NCBI GenBank assembly: GCA_024349765.1
Contig: AP026073.1
Location: 1,488,001-1,552,000, forward strand
Source of the DNA: Streptomyces nigrescens
Lineage (GTDB): Bacteria > Actinomycetota > Actinomycetes > Streptomycetales > Streptomycetaceae
DNA length: 64,000 nucleotides
Reading direction: 5' to 3'
Part shown: positions 32,426-42,205 of the stretch, in pieces
How the letters are laid out: every line of letters starts with the position of its first letter
Position numbering within the stretch: the first letter of the stretch is position 1
Position numbers and translations under genes: made by a program
Notes under the pieces: generated by a model
The model's input: only the letters and a program-made list of their open reading frames with translations
The model's database searches: none
Told to the model about the DNA's origin: nothing

Positions 32426-32608
32426 ATGGCCATAGTGTCGATGTGACGCATCAGCACCCCGCCGTGTGCGGTACGCCACCGGTTCCCGGCGGCCGGTGTG
32501 CGAGCATGAGAAGAGATAACGCCCAGCCGGAATGAATTCCGGGGCGTCGCCGGTTGCAGCTTGTGGCATCCGATGACAAGCGGTCCGTACAACCCGGGAG
32601 AGATGTAG

Positions 32609-32965
32609 ATGAGCGTGCAGGACGAGAAGACCACCGTCAGCGACGGCATCATCCTGTCCGACGCGGCCGCGTCGAAGGTCAAGAGCCTGCTGGAGCAGGA
32701 GGGCCGGGACGACCTCGCGCTGCGGGTGGCCGTTCAGCCCGGTGGTTGCTCCGGTCTGCGCTACCAGCTCTTCTTCGACGAGCGTTCGCTCGACGGCGAC
32801 GTCGTGAAGGACTTCGGCGGCGTCAAGGTCGTCACGGACCGGATGAGCGCCCCCTACCTGGGCGGCGCCTCCATCGACTTCGTCGACACCATCGAGAAGC
32901 AGGGCTTCACGATCGACAACCCGAACGCCACGGGCTCCTGCGCCTGCGGCGACTCCTTCAGCTGA
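32609..32965 (+). CDS. erpA: A-type iron-sulfur carrier (HesB/ErpA family)
   Basis: This 118-residue protein carries and inserts Fe-S clusters into apo-enzymes. The three conserved cysteines are present: one in QPGGCSGLRYQLFFDE and two in the C-terminal SCACGDSF. GGGAGAGAT precedes the ATG. The divergent nadA needs a 4Fe-4S cluster, and a cysteine desulfurase lies 3 kb away. Length and motif spacing are normal for the family. Confidence 0.93.
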   Translation: MSVQDEKTTVSDGIILSDAAASKVKSLLEQEGRDDLALRVAVQPGGCSGLRYQLFFDERSLDGDVVKDFGGVKVVTDRMSAPYLGGASIDFVDTIEKQGFTIDNPNATGSCACGDSFS

Positions 32966-32994
32966 TTCCCAGCTGAGGAGCACCGGGCAGTAGC

Positions 32995-33034
32995 GCGCGA
33001 AGGCGGCGTCCCCTCGGGGGCGCCGCCTTCGCGC
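32995..33034. terminator. Bidirectional hairpin terminator
   Basis: Fourteen-base perfect arms (32995-33008 and 33021-33034) with a 12-nt loop separate convergent erpA and the next gene. Confidence 0.85.
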
Positions 33035-33077
33035 TGCTCTTCCCTCATCCGGCCGGACCGACCCCGGCCGGTCGCCG

Positions 33078-34586
33078 TCACCGCTTCGGCACGGACTCAC
33101 CGGTCGACACGTCGATCACCTTCCGGCCGTCCAGCGGCTTCTGCAGCTCCACGGTCTTGGTGAACTCCCGGGCGATCTTCACGCAGATCTGCCCCGGCTT
33201 CTTGTCCCGGCCGATGACCTTGGTCTTCACGGTGGTGGCCGACTCGTCGACGGTCACCGAGTAGACGCTGCACACCCCGCCCCAGAAGTGCACGGTCAGC
33301 TTCCGGCCGCCGTCCCCGACGTCGTACGACTCCAGCGCCATCACGCCCGGCTTCCCGGACGGCGGCTTGGGGGTGGGCTCCTTGTGGGCCACGTACTTCG
33401 GGTCCACGGCCGGGTGGGTCACCGTCGTCGTGGTGGCGTCCGGGCCGTTTCCGGTGCCCGGCTGGCGGACCTTGAACAGCCACGACGGCACCAGCGCCTG
33501 GCCGCCGTCCACGTACTGCACCGCGAGCCCGAAGACCGCGCCGGTCACCTCGGCCGGCTGCTGGCCCTTGGTCGGCGCCGGCTCGCAGGGCGCGATCTGG
33601 TCGCCCTTGTCGTCCGAGCCGCCCTTGCGGCCGGGCGTCGAGGGGCAGGGGGCGGGCTTGCGGCCGTCGCCCGAGTTCAGCCGCGCGAGCGTCTTGTCCG
33701 CATTCAGCACGGGGTACACCGCGCCCTTGACCGGCTTCGCCAACTGCCCGCTGCCGCCGACCACTTGACCGTCCGAGCCGACCTGCAGATCACTCTGCCA
33801 GCCGTACGTCGGCAGCCCGCCGAGCACCGGGTTCGCGGTGACGATCCGCACCGCGCCGGACAGCCCGCTCGCGTCGACCGCGGCGTCCTCCTGGCCGAGC
33901 GCCGTCAGCACCGGCCGCACCGCCCGCTTCGCCTTCTCCGCCGACACCGCGCCCGCGCCGCTGCCGTCGTCCCGGGTCGCGCTGTCCTCGCCGCCGCGGT
34001 ACGACGGGCAGCCGGGCCGGCTCGACGGCCCGCCGCCGCCCGGCCGGTCCTGGCCGGTGTGGCCCTTGGGGGAGGCGGGCAGCGCGCAGTTCGTACCGCC
34101 CGGCGTGCCGTACTTGGAGAACGTCCAGGAACCCGAGCCGGTCTTGTTCACCTGCAGGATCGGCCCACGGGCGTCCGGGGTGACCTCGCCGACCTTCCAG
34201 GTGCTGCCCTCCGACCTGACCTTTCCGGCCACATCCAGCACCTTCGCCAGCCGTTCCACGGTCTCCCGGGAGACCTCGCCCTTCGGGCGGTACACCGGGG
34301 CGGAGCCCGGACCGCCGGGCAGCTTCGCCACGGCCTTGTACTTCGCCCCCTGCGGGTTGGGCTCACCGGCCGCTATGGAGCCGCCCGAATAGCCGTCGAG
34401 CGCCAGCGGTGGCGGATTGCCGTGCCCGGAGCCCGGCCCGGAGCCGTCGCCGGACGCGGACGAGGCCCAGTACGCCGCGCCGCCCCCGGCCAGCAGCACC
34501 GCGGCGGCCATCGAGGCCACCACGAGCCGGGTGCGGCGGGTGCGCTCCTCGGGGTGGGTGGTGTCAGGGGTGTCCTCGGCGTTCAC
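33078..34586 (-). CDS. Membrane-anchored protein with large extracytoplasmic region, unknown function
   Basis: The 502 residues have a short cytoplasmic head, one membrane helix (about 22-43, LVVASMAAAVLLAGGGAAYWA), then a Gly/Pro/Ser-rich extracytoplasmic region. A beta-rich section follows (VTANPVLGGLPTYGWQSDLQVGSDGQVVGGSGQL, AVFGLAVQYVDGGQALVPSWLF). Several Cys residues pair plausibly (CALPASPKG…PGCPSY; PCPSTPG…PCEPAP; VCSVYS…ICVKI). This is the architecture of a Streptomyces large secreted-domain protein conserved next to the PfkB gene; I recognise no enzyme motif. It starts at ATG with a TAAGGAGCG ribosome site. Confidence 0.78.
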   Translation of the reverse strand: MNAEDTPDTTHPEERTRRTRLVVASMAAAVLLAGGGAAYWASSASGDGSGPGSGHGNPPPLALDGYSGGSIAAGEPNPQGAKYKAVAKLPGGPGSAPVYRPKGEVSRETVERLAKVLDVAGKVRSEGSTWKVGEVTPDARGPILQVNKTGSGSWTFSKYGTPGGTNCALPASPKGHTGQDRPGGGGPSSRPGCPSYRGGEDSATRDDGSGAGAVSAEKAKRAVRPVLTALGQEDAAVDASGLSGAVRIVTANPVLGGLPTYGWQSDLQVGSDGQVVGGSGQLAKPVKGAVYPVLNADKTLARLNSGDGRKPAPCPSTPGRKGGSDDKGDQIAPCEPAPTKGQQPAEVTGAVFGLAVQYVDGGQALVPSWLFKVRQPGTGNGPDATTTTVTHPAVDPKYVAHKEPTPKPPSGKPGVMALESYDVGDGGRKLTVHFWGGVCSVYSVTVDESATTVKTKVIGRDKKPGQICVKIAREFTKTVELQKPLDGRKVIDVSTGESVPKR

Positions 34587-34842
34587 CGCATCGCTCCTTA
34601 AGCTCCGCTGAACTTCTGACCTGCCTGCCCGCCTCTGTGGGGGGACGCCGATGGGACGGACCCGGGCCGGATCCGGTTCCCCGGTGCCCCCGGCCGGCGG
34701 CCCGGCCGGGCGGATCTACTATGGGAGGGTTTGCGCGGCCACCGGCTGCCAGCTGTCCCGGATGACCGGCGGGTCACCCTCCCGACCGGTACCGTTTCCC
34801 CGTCCGCCGCCCCTCACTCCGTCCCACAGGAGCAGACCCGTC

Positions 34843-35820
34843 GTGCGTATCGCAGTCACCGGCTCCATCGCCACCGACCACCTGATGACCTTCCCCGGCC
34901 GCTTCGCCGACCAGCTCGTGGCCGACCAGCTGCATACGGTCTCCCTCTCCTTCCTGGTCGACCAGCTCGATGTCCGCCGGGGCGGCGTCGCCCCCAACAT
35001 CTGCTTCGGCATGGGCCAGCTCGGCATCCGGCCCGTCCTGGTCGGCGCCGCGGGCACCGACTTCGAGGAGTACCGCGCCTGGCTCGACCGCCACGGCGTG
35101 GACACCCGCTCGGTCCGCATCTCCGAGGTCCTGCACACCGCCCGCTTCGTGTGCACCACCGACGCCGACCACAACCAGATCGGCTCCTTCTACACCGGCG
35201 CGATGAGCGAGGCCCGGCTGATCGAGCTGCAGCACGTCGCCGAGCGGGTCGGCGGCCTGGACCTGGTCCTGATCGGCGCGGACGACCCGGAGGCGATGAT
35301 CCGGCACACCGAGGAGTGCCGCAGCCGCGGTATCCCGTTCGCCGCGGACTTCTCCCAGCAGATCGCCCGGATGGACGGCGAGGGCATCCGCAACCTCATG
35401 GAGGGCGCGGCGTACCTCTTCTCCAACGAGTACGAGAAGGGCCTGATCGAGTCCAAGACCGGCTGGACCGCCGACGAGATCCTGGCCAAGGTCGGCACCC
35501 GGGTCACCACCCTCGGCTCCAACGGCGTCCGCATCGAGCGGGTCGGCGAGCCCACCATCGAGGTCGGCGTCCCCGAGGAGAAGACCAAGGCCGACCCCAC
35601 CGGCGTCGGCGACGCCTTCCGCGCCGGCTTCCTGTCCGGCCTGGCCTGGGGCGTCGGCCTGGAGCGCGCGGCCCAGATCGGCTGCATGCTGGCCACCCTG
35701 GTCATCGAGACCGTCGGCACCCAGGAGTACGAGCTGCACCGCAGCCACTTCATGGACCGCTTCACCAAGGCGTACGGCCACGAGGCCGCGGCCGAGGTCC
35801 AGCAGCACCTCGCTGCCTGA
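34843..35820 (+). CDS. PfkB-family carbohydrate / nucleoside kinase
   Basis: The 325-residue protein has the ribokinase-fold motifs: N-terminal GSIATDHLMTFPGRFADQ, the glycine-rich RRGGVAPNICFGMGQLG and the C-terminal catalytic DPTGVGDAFRAGFLSGL with the active-site Asp. The substrate could be adenosine or a sugar; actinobacterial adenosine kinases share this layout. The GTG start has CACAGGAG seven bases upstream. No sugar-uptake genes adjoin it. Confidence 0.88.
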   Translation: MRIAVTGSIATDHLMTFPGRFADQLVADQLHTVSLSFLVDQLDVRRGGVAPNICFGMGQLGIRPVLVGAAGTDFEEYRAWLDRHGVDTRSVRISEVLHTARFVCTTDADHNQIGSFYTGAMSEARLIELQHVAERVGGLDLVLIGADDPEAMIRHTEECRSRGIPFAADFSQQIARMDGEGIRNLMEGAAYLFSNEYEKGLIESKTGWTADEILAKVGTRVTTLGSNGVRIERVGEPTIEVGVPEEKTKADPTGVGDAFRAGFLSGLAWGVGLERAAQIGCMLATLVIETVGTQEYELHRSHFMDRFTKAYGHEAAAEVQQHLAA

Positions 35821-35832
35821 CCCGGCCGACCC

Positions 35833-35854
35833 GGGCCGGGCCCACGCCCGGCCC
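35833..35854. terminator. Bidirectional hairpin terminator
   Basis: Eight-base arms GGGCCGGG (35833-35840) and CCCGGCCC (35847-35854) lie between the convergent kinase and desulfurase genes. Confidence 0.65.
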
Positions 35855-35864
35855 CCTCCGCACC

Positions 35865-37319
35865 TCAGACGCGGCGCCGCACCACATACGCGGCGCCGCG
35901 TTCGGCCGCCCGCTCACCCACGTACTCCTGGTCGCGCATCCCGCACCAGGCGGGGATGTCCTGCCGGGCGGCCTCGTCGTCGGAGAGCACCGTCACCGTC
36001 CCGCCGGCCGGTACCTGCCCGATCGTCTTGGCCAGCTCGATGACCGGGATGGGGCAGCGCCGCCCGAGCGCATCGACGACGACGCCCTCCGGCTCTTCCG
36101 CGGCAGCCCCGGCGGGCTCCTCCGCGACGGCCGCCGAAGCCTCCCGCGGCGCGCTTCCCGGTGCGGCCACCGGCGCCTCGGCCCCCACCACCCCCAGCCG
36201 CTCCCGCACCGACCGCACGACCCCCGGCAGCACCTCCAGGAACCGCTCCACGTCCGCCTCGGCCGTGCCGTACGGCAGCGAGACCCGGACGTTCCCCTCG
36301 GACAGCACCCCCATCGCGCGCAGCACATGGCTCGGCGTCAGCGTGCTGGACGTACAGGACGATCCGGACGAAACGGAAAAGCCGGCCCGGTCGAGCTCGT
36401 GCAGCAGGGTCTCCCCGTCGACATAGAGACAGGAGAAGGTGACGAGGTGGGGGAGGCGGTGCACCGGATCGCCGACCACCTCCACGTCCGGGACCAGCTC
36501 CGGCAGCCGGGTGCGGATCCGCTCCACCAGCTCCCGCAGCCGGGCCGCCTCGGTGTCGGTCCCCGGCCCGGACCGCAGCGCGCGCAGTGCGGCCGCGGCC
36601 GCGACCACTGCCGGGATGTTCTCGAAGCCGGCGCTCCGGCCGGACTCCCGCTCGTCCCGCGGCCCCTGGGGCGCGAACCGGGTCCCCTTGCGGACCGCGA
36701 GCAGCCCGACGCCGGGCGGGCCGCCCCACTTGTGGGCGCTTGCCGCCAGCAGCGACCAGGCGCCGGGCACCGGCCCCCACGCCAGTGACTGCGCGGCGTC
36801 CACCAGCAGCGGCACCCCGGCCTCCTGGCACAGCTCGGCCGCCTCCTCGACCGGCTGCTCGGTGCCCACCTCGTGATTGGCGGACTGGAGGGCGACCAGC
36901 GCGGTGTCCGGGGTGAGCGCGGCCGCGACGTCCCCGGCGGCCACCCGGCCGGTACGGTCCACGGCCAGCTCCGCGACGGTGCCGCCGGCCGCGGCATGGG
37001 CCTCGGCGGCGTGCAGGACGGAGGAGTGCTCTACGGCGGAGTGCAGCAGCCGGCGGCCGGTCCGGCGCCGGCCGGCCAGCGCACCGGCCACTCCAGTGTG
37101 CACCGCCTGGGTACCCGAAGGGGTGAAAACCAGCTCGTCCGGGCGGCAGCCGACGGCCTCGGCCGCGGCCTCCCGCGCGGCGTCCAGCAGCAGCCGGCCG
37201 CGCCGGCCCTCGCGGTAGAGCCGGGCCGGGTCGGCCCAGCCCTCGTCGAGCGAGGCGAGCAGCGCCTCACGGGCGACGGGATGGAGGGGAGCGGCGGACG
37301 CGGCATCGAAGTAGGGCAC
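35865..37319 (-). CDS. Cysteine desulfurase fused to a TusA-type sulfur carrier
   Basis: The 484 residues combine a NifS/IscS-type PLP enzyme (about 1-375) and a TusA domain (about 412-484) through an Ala/Glu/Pro linker. The PLP lysine is K197 (ASAHKWGG), the persulfide Cys is C322 (SSGSSCTSSTLTPSHVLRAMG), and the TusA cysteine C422 lies in GRRCPIPVIELAKTIG. The fusion would deliver persulfide sulfur directly to the carrier for thio-modification or Mo/Fe-S pathways. GTG start at 37317-37319 (VPYFDAASAAP). No isc/suf partners lie next to it; erpA is 3 kb away. It stands alone on the minus strand facing cta genes. Confidence 0.92.
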   Translation of the reverse strand: MPYFDAASAAPLHPVAREALLASLDEGWADPARLYREGRRGRLLLDAAREAAAEAVGCRPDELVFTPSGTQAVHTGVAGALAGRRRTGRRLLHSAVEHSSVLHAAEAHAAAGGTVAELAVDRTGRVAAGDVAAALTPDTALVALQSANHEVGTEQPVEEAAELCQEAGVPLLVDAAQSLAWGPVPGAWSLLAASAHKWGGPPGVGLLAVRKGTRFAPQGPRDERESGRSAGFENIPAVVAAAAALRALRSGPGTDTEAARLRELVERIRTRLPELVPDVEVVGDPVHRLPHLVTFSCLYVDGETLLHELDRAGFSVSSGSSCTSSTLTPSHVLRAMGVLSEGNVRVSLPYGTAEADVERFLEVLPGVVRSVRERLGVVGAEAPVAAPGSAPREASAAVAEEPAGAAAEEPEGVVVDALGRRCPIPVIELAKTIGQVPAGGTVTVLSDDEAARQDIPAWCGMRDQEYVGERAAERGAAYVVRRRV

Positions 37320-37648
37320 GTACCCGACGTTAGTCCCCCGGGCGGCGGCAGGCGGTGCGCCCACCGGAGTGGTCCGTTCCACCCGTCTGCGGGCCGGGGC
37401 CGGGCACGCCGTCAGATGCCTGGTGGAAGCGGGTAATCGGGTGTCCGGAGGGCGGTCCACGAGGGGCCCGGCCACCCCTTAGGGGTGCGTCGCGGCGCGT
37501 TGGGCACCCTCCCCGCGCGACCCCAAATAGCGTCCAGTAGGGTTTGGTCCGCATAAACATCCAAACCCCTGCCCGACGCAGGGCGGCGACCGACCAGCGA
37601 GTAAGGCCGCAGCCGACCGCTCGGGCGAGACTCTCGGGAAGGCGCTAC
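37320..37648. other. Intergenic region: divergent promoters of the desulfurase and ctaC
   Basis: The 329 bases hold no convincing gene. An AT-richer segment near 37525-37570 (CCCCAAATAG, CAGTAGGGT, GCATAAACAT) looks like the ctaC promoter; TAGGGT at 37537-37542 is a -10 candidate. An inverted repeat GGGTTTGG (37540-37547) / CCAAACCC (37561-37568) lies just downstream and could be an operator or an mRNA leader hairpin. Confidence 0.45.
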
Positions 37649-38611
37649 GTGAGTCCCAACGGCTCCGACCGCTCGTCGCGGCGCCCGATGCGGCGGAAGC
37701 TGCCGCAGGTGCTTGCTGCGGGCCTGGTCCTGGCGACCGCTACTGGTTGCACATATAAGGACTTCCCCCGCCTCGGCATGCCAACGCCCGTCACCGACGA
37801 GGCGCCGCGGATCCTCTCTCTTTGGCAGGGCTCCTGGGCCGCCGCCCTCGCAACGGGCGTGCTGGTGTGGGGCCTGATCATTTGGAGCGTGATCTTCCAC
37901 CGCCGCAGCAGGACCAAGGTGGAGGTCCCCGCGCAGACCCGGTACAACATGCCGATCGAGGCGTTGTACACGATTGTCCCCTTCATCATCATCGCGGTGT
38001 TGTTCTACTTCACCGCGCGTGATGAGAGCGCGCTCCTGAAGACCTCCAAGAAGCCGGACCACGTCGTGAACGTGGTGGGCTTCCAGTGGAGCTGGGCGTT
38101 CAACTACCTGGAGAACGTGGACGGCAACAAGTCGACCACCAACATCAACTCCAGCGCGCTCTCCGCGATCCCGGACAAGTGGAAGAAGACCGCGCCGGCC
38201 GGTGCCGACGGTGTCTACGACACCGGCACCCCGGGCGAGCGCAACCCGCAGACCGGCAACCCGGGCCCGACCCTGTGGCTGCCGAAGGGCGAGACGGTTC
38301 AGTTCGTGCTGACCTCGCGCGATGTCATCCACTCCTTCTGGGTGGTGCCGTTCCTGATGAAGCAGGACGTCATCCCGGGCCACACCAACGTCTTCGAGGT
38401 GACCCCCAACAAGGAGGGCACCTTCATGGGCAAGTGCGCCGAGCTCTGCGGCGTCGACCACTCCCGGATGCTCTTCAACGTCAAGGTCGTGTCCCCTGAG
38501 CGGTACCGGGCGCACCTGAAGGACCTGGCGAAGAAGGGCCAGACCGGATACCTGCCGTCGGGCATCAAGCAGACGGATCACGCCAGGAATGCGGAGACGA
38601 AGAACCAGTGA
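37649..38611 (+). CDS. ctaC: Cytochrome c oxidase (aa3) subunit II, lipoprotein
   Basis: This subunit carries the CuA centre that takes electrons from the bcc complex. The 320-residue precursor has a lipoprotein signal with lipobox Cys C34 (LVLATATGC). Two membrane helices follow (about 56-80 and 102-121), then a cupredoxin domain with [12 protein letters not shown] and the CuA ligands [12 protein letters not shown]. An Asn/Ser/Lys-rich insert (about 155-190) before the cupredoxin is characteristic of actinobacterial subunit II. GTG start with GGGAAGG upstream. Its TGA overlaps the GTG of ctaD. Confidence 0.95.
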   Translation: MSPNGSDRSSRRPMRRKLPQVLAAGLVLATATGCTYKDFPRLGMPTPVTDEAPRILSLWQGSWAAALATGVLVWGLIIWSVIFHRRSRTKVEVPAQTRYNMPIEALYTIVPFIIIAVLFYFTARDESALLKTSKKPDHVVNVVGFQWSWAFNYLENVDGNKSTTNINSSALSAIPDKWKKTAPAGADGVYDTGTPGERNPQTGNPGPTLWLPKGETVQFVLTSRDVIHSFWVVPFLMKQDVIPGHTNVFEVTPNKEGTFMGKCAELCGVDHSRMLFNVKVVSPERYRAHLKDLAKKGQTGYLPSGIKQTDHARNAETKNQ

Positions 38612-40344
38612 GCATCCTCAACGAACCTCAGGGTGCCGCCGCCGATACGGCTCCGGCTGCACCGCCCGTACGCAAGAAGCAACCCGGTATCGCTGCCGTG
38701 AAGTGGCTGACGACCACTGACCACAAGACCATCGGCACGATGTACCTGGTCACGTCGTTCGCGTTCTTCTGCGTCGGCGGCCTGATGGCGCTCCTCATGC
38801 GCGCCGAACTGGCCCGTCCCGGCACGCAGATCATGTCGAACGAGCAGTTCAACCAGGCGTTCACGATGCACGGCACGATCATGCTGCTGATGTTCGCGAC
38901 GCCGCTGTTCGCCGGTTTCGCGAACTGGATCATGCCGCTGCAGATCGGCGCGCCCGACGTGGCGTTCCCGCGGCTGAACATGTTCGCGTACTGGCTGTAC
39001 CTCTTCGGCTCGCTGATCGCGGTGGCCGGCTTCCTCACCCCGCAGGGTGCCGCCGACTTCGGCTGGTTCGCCTACTCCCCGCTGTCGGACGCGGTCCGCT
39101 CGCCGGGCGTCGGCGCCGACATGTGGATCATGGGTCTGGCCTTCTCCGGCTTCGGCACGATCCTCGGTTCGGTCAACTTCATCACCACGATCATCTGCAT
39201 GCGTGCGCCTGGCATGACGATGTTCCGGATGCCGATCTTCACCTGGAACGTGCTGCTGACCGGTGTGCTGGTCCTGCTGGCCTTCCCGGTCCTGGCCGCC
39301 GCGCTGTTCGCCCTGGAGGCGGACCGTAAATTCGGTGCCCATGTATTCGACGCCGCAAATGGCGGAGCATTGCTCTGGCAGCACCTCTTCTGGTTCTTCG
39401 GGCATCCGGAGGTGTACATCATCGCGCTACCGTTCTTCGGCATCATTTCCGAGGTCATTCCGGTGTTCTCCCGGAAGCCGATGTTCGGTTACATCGGTCT
39501 GATCGCGGCGACGATTTCGATCGCCGGCCTTTCGGTCACGGTGTGGGCGCACCACATGTACGTCACTGGCGGTGTGCTGCTGCCGTTCTTCTCCTTCATG
39601 ACGTTCCTCATCGCCGTTCCGACCGGTGTGAAGTTCTTCAACTGGATCGGCACGATGTGGAAGGGCTCGCTGTCCTTCGAGACGCCGATGCTCTGGGCGG
39701 TCGGCTTCCTGATCACCTTCACCTTCGGTGGTCTGACCGGCGTCATCCTGGCCTCGCCGCCGATGGACTTCCACATCTCCGACTCGTACTTCGTCGTGGC
39801 GCACTTCCACTACGTCGTCTTCGGAACGGTCGTCTTCGCGATGTTCTCCGGCTTCCACTTCTGGTGGCCGAAGTTCACCGGCAAGATGCTCGACGAGCGG
39901 CTGGGCAAGATCACGTTCTGGACGCTGTTCGTGGGCTTCCACGGCACGTTCCTCGTCCAGCACTGGCTCGGTGCCGAGGGCATGCCGCGTCGTTACGCGG
40001 ACTACCTCGCGGCCGACGGCTTCACGACGCTGAACACCATCTCGACGATCAGCTCGTTCCTGCTGGGCCTGTCGATCCTGCCGTTCCTCTACAACGTCTG
40101 GAAGACCGCCAAGTTCGGCAAGAAGGTCGAGGTCGACGACCCGTGGGGCTACGGCCGTTCGCTCGAATGGGCGACGTCCTGCCCGCCGCCGCGGCACAAC
40201 TTCCTCACCCTGCCGCGCATTCGTTCCGAATCCCCGGCGTTCGACCTGCACCACCCGGAGATCGCGGCCCTCGACGCGCTGCACAACGGCCACGGCACTG
40301 ACGAGGACAAGGCCATCGCCGGTGGCAAGGAGGCGGGCAAGTGA
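38608..40344 (+). CDS. ctaD: Cytochrome c oxidase (aa3) subunit I
   Basis: This is the catalytic haem-copper subunit that reduces O2 and pumps protons. The 578 residues have twelve membrane helices. Visible ligands include the haem a His in [15 protein letters not shown], the CuB/Tyr helix [17 protein letters not shown], the HHMYVTGG pair and the haem a/a3 His in [15 protein letters not shown]. Start is GTG overlapping ctaC, stop overlaps ctaF; translational coupling should keep the subunits in ratio. Confidence 0.97.
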   Translation: MSILNEPQGAAADTAPAAPPVRKKQPGIAAVKWLTTTDHKTIGTMYLVTSFAFFCVGGLMALLMRAELARPGTQIMSNEQFNQAFTMHGTIMLLMFATPLFAGFANWIMPLQIGAPDVAFPRLNMFAYWLYLFGSLIAVAGFLTPQGAADFGWFAYSPLSDAVRSPGVGADMWIMGLAFSGFGTILGSVNFITTIICMRAPGMTMFRMPIFTWNVLLTGVLVLLAFPVLAAALFALEADRKFGAHVFDAANGGALLWQHLFWFFGHPEVYIIALPFFGIISEVIPVFSRKPMFGYIGLIAATISIAGLSVTVWAHHMYVTGGVLLPFFSFMTFLIAVPTGVKFFNWIGTMWKGSLSFETPMLWAVGFLITFTFGGLTGVILASPPMDFHISDSYFVVAHFHYVVFGTVVFAMFSGFHFWWPKFTGKMLDERLGKITFWTLFVGFHGTFLVQHWLGAEGMPRRYADYLAADGFTTLNTISTISSFLLGLSILPFLYNVWKTAKFGKKVEVDDPWGYGRSLEWATSCPPPRHNFLTLPRIRSESPAFDLHHPEIAALDALHNGHGTDEDKAIAGGKEAGK

Positions 40345-40739
40345 AGATCCAGGGCAAGATGTTCATCTGGCTCTCCGTCTTCGTCCTGGCCATGGCGATC
40401 GTCTATGGCGTCTGGTCGAAGGAGCCCGCGGGTACCACCGCACTGTTCCTCGCCTTCGGCCTGTGCATCATGGTCGGCTACTACCTGGCCTTCACGGCCC
40501 GGCGGGTCGACGCGGGTGCGCAGGACAACGAGAACGCGGAGGTCTCCGACGACGCCGGTGAGCTGGGCTTCTTCAGCCCGCACAGCTGGCAGCCGCTGTC
40601 CCTGGCCGTCGGTGGTGCGCTCGCCTTCCTGGGCGTCGTCTTCGGCTGGTGGCTGCTGTACTTCTCCCTCCCGGTGATCCTCGTCGGCCTCTTCGGCTGG
40701 GTCTTCGAGTACTACCGCGGCGAGAACCGCACGCAGTAG
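40341..40739 (+). CDS. ctaF: Cytochrome c oxidase subunit IV (actinobacterial type)
   Basis: This is a 132-residue protein with four membrane helices ([67 protein letters not shown]) and the ending [11 protein letters not shown]. It is a small accessory subunit specific to actinobacteria. It overlaps ctaD (GTGA) and is followed by a very strong hairpin, so ctaC-ctaD-ctaF is one operon ending here. Confidence 0.93.
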   Translation: MKIQGKMFIWLSVFVLAMAIVYGVWSKEPAGTTALFLAFGLCIMVGYYLAFTARRVDAGAQDNENAEVSDDAGELGFFSPHSWQPLSLAVGGALAFLGVVFGWWLLYFSLPVILVGLFGWVFEYYRGENRTQ

Positions 40740-40776
40740 GCGCTTCAGGCGCCAAAAGCACGGCAACACGCCGTAC

Positions 40777-40814
40777 GGCGGGCCCGGACACCTCAAAAGG
40801 TGTCCGGGCCCGCC
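40777..40814 (+). terminator. Strong terminator after ctaF
   Basis: Perfect 17-bp arms (40777-40793 and 40798-40814) with a CAAA tetraloop; among the most stable hairpins noted in the window. Confidence 0.85.
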
Positions 40815-40849
40815 CCGTTCGGGGGAGTGGGGGCTACCCGTTTGCAGTC

Positions 40850-40865
40850 CTCCAGCGCGCTGGAG
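40850..40865 (+). promoter_or_regulatory. 16-bp perfect palindrome before the L,D-transpeptidase
   Basis: CTCCAGCGCGCTGGAG lies 26 bases before the ATG of the transpeptidase gene. A TCATATTTTT AT-rich stretch follows it. It could be a repressor operator or fold the 5' leader. Confidence 0.45.
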
Positions 40866-40891
40866 CAGGTGATTCTTCATATTTTTGGGGC

Positions 40892-42163
40892 ATGAGTCAC
40901 AGACCTCGAACCCGGACGGTGCTGAGCTGCGGCCTCCTGCTCGTGCCCCTCGCGGTGAGCACCGCCGCGTGCGGGGGCTCGGCGTCGGAACCGCTCTCCG
41001 CCAATCCCTACGACGCGGGCGACCAGATCACCGCCAACACCCCGGACGGAAAGCAGAAAGCCGACCCCGACAAACCGATCGAGGTCTCCGTCAAGGATGA
41101 CGACGCGCGGATCACGGACGTGACCGCCACCGATTCCACCGGCCGCTTCGTACGCGGCGAACTGAGCGCCGACGGCAGGCACTGGCGCACCACGGTGCCG
41201 CTGGCCGCCGGAACGCGCTACACGGTGCGGGTCAGCACCGAGGAGGACGACGGCACACCCGGCCGCAAGACGCTGGTGGTGCACACCACCGACGCGGACG
41301 GCCAGTTGACCGCCACCTTCGGCCCCGAGAGCGGCGAATACGGCGTCGGCCAACCGGTCACCGCCGAGCTGAGCCGGCCCATCACGGACCCCAAGGCCCG
41401 GGCCATCGTCGAGAGCGCCCTGAAGGTCGACTCCATGCCGCGCGTCGAGGGCGCCTGGCACTGGGTGGACGACAAGAAGCTGCACTTCCGACCGAAGGTC
41501 TACTGGCCGGCCCACGCCACCATCTCGGTGCACAGCAACCTGACCGGCCTGAAGATCGCCAAGGGCCTCTACGGCGGCCCCTCCAAGCCCGTCAGACTCA
41601 CCACCGGCGACCGCCTGGAAGCCATCACCGACGCCTCCGCGCACCAGATGACCGTGCTGCGCAACGGCACGTCCATCAACACCATCCCGGTCACCACCGG
41701 CAAGCCCGGCTTCTCCACCCGCAACGGCGTCAAGGTCATCCTGGGCAAGGAGAGCTTCGTCCGGATGCGCAGCTCCACCGTCGGCATCGCCGCCGGCAGC
41801 TCGGACTCCTACGACCTGCCGGTCTACTGGGCCACCCGGGTGACCTGGAGCGGGGAGTACGTGCACGCCGCACCCTGGTCCGTCGGCTCACAGGGCGCGG
41901 CGAACGTCAGCCACGGCTGCACCGGCATGTCCACCGGCAACGCGCAGTGGTTCTTCAACACCGTGCGGGTCGGCGACATCGTCAAGGTCATCAACAGCAG
42001 CGGCGACACCATGACGCCGTTCGACAACGGCTTCGGCGACTGGAACATGCCCTGGAAGGAATGGCGCGCCGGCAGCGCCCTGAAGAACGCGTCCAGCACC
42101 ACAGGAGCCGCCGAGCGCCAGCAGGACCCCGGCTCCGACGCCCGGCTGCGCCCGAAGATCTGA
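40892..42163 (+). CDS. Lipoprotein L,D-transpeptidase (YkuD) with Ig-like domains
   Basis: L,D-transpeptidases make 3-3 cross-links in peptidoglycan. The 423 residues start with a lipoprotein signal (LVPLAVSTAACGG), two Ig-like N-terminal domains (about 45-250, as in mycobacterial LdtMt2) and a YkuD catalytic domain with C343 in SHGCTGMSTGNAQWFF. The C-terminal tail is low complexity. ATG at 40892 is used (no clear Shine-Dalgarno; TTTTTGGGG is nearest). It sits between the two halves of the respiratory gene cluster but behind the ctaF terminator, so it has its own promoter. Confidence 0.93.
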   Translation: MSHRPRTRTVLSCGLLLVPLAVSTAACGGSASEPLSANPYDAGDQITANTPDGKQKADPDKPIEVSVKDDDARITDVTATDSTGRFVRGELSADGRHWRTTVPLAAGTRYTVRVSTEEDDGTPGRKTLVVHTTDADGQLTATFGPESGEYGVGQPVTAELSRPITDPKARAIVESALKVDSMPRVEGAWHWVDDKKLHFRPKVYWPAHATISVHSNLTGLKIAKGLYGGPSKPVRLTTGDRLEAITDASAHQMTVLRNGTSINTIPVTTGKPGFSTRNGVKVILGKESFVRMRSSTVGIAAGSSDSYDLPVYWATRVTWSGEYVHAAPWSVGSQGAANVSHGCTGMSTGNAQWFFNTVRVGDIVKVINSSGDTMTPFDNGFGDWNMPWKEWRAGSALKNASSTTGAAERQQDPGSDARLRPKI

Positions 42164-42205
42164 AAGGGCCGCCACACGGCGCCCAGCGGCTCGCCGGCCC
42201 GCGCC

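Noticed and set aside
33367-33768. Short plus-strand frames inside the membrane-anchored protein gene at 33-34.6 kb
   Set aside because: They are antisense to a gene with a proper start, membrane anchor and codon bias.
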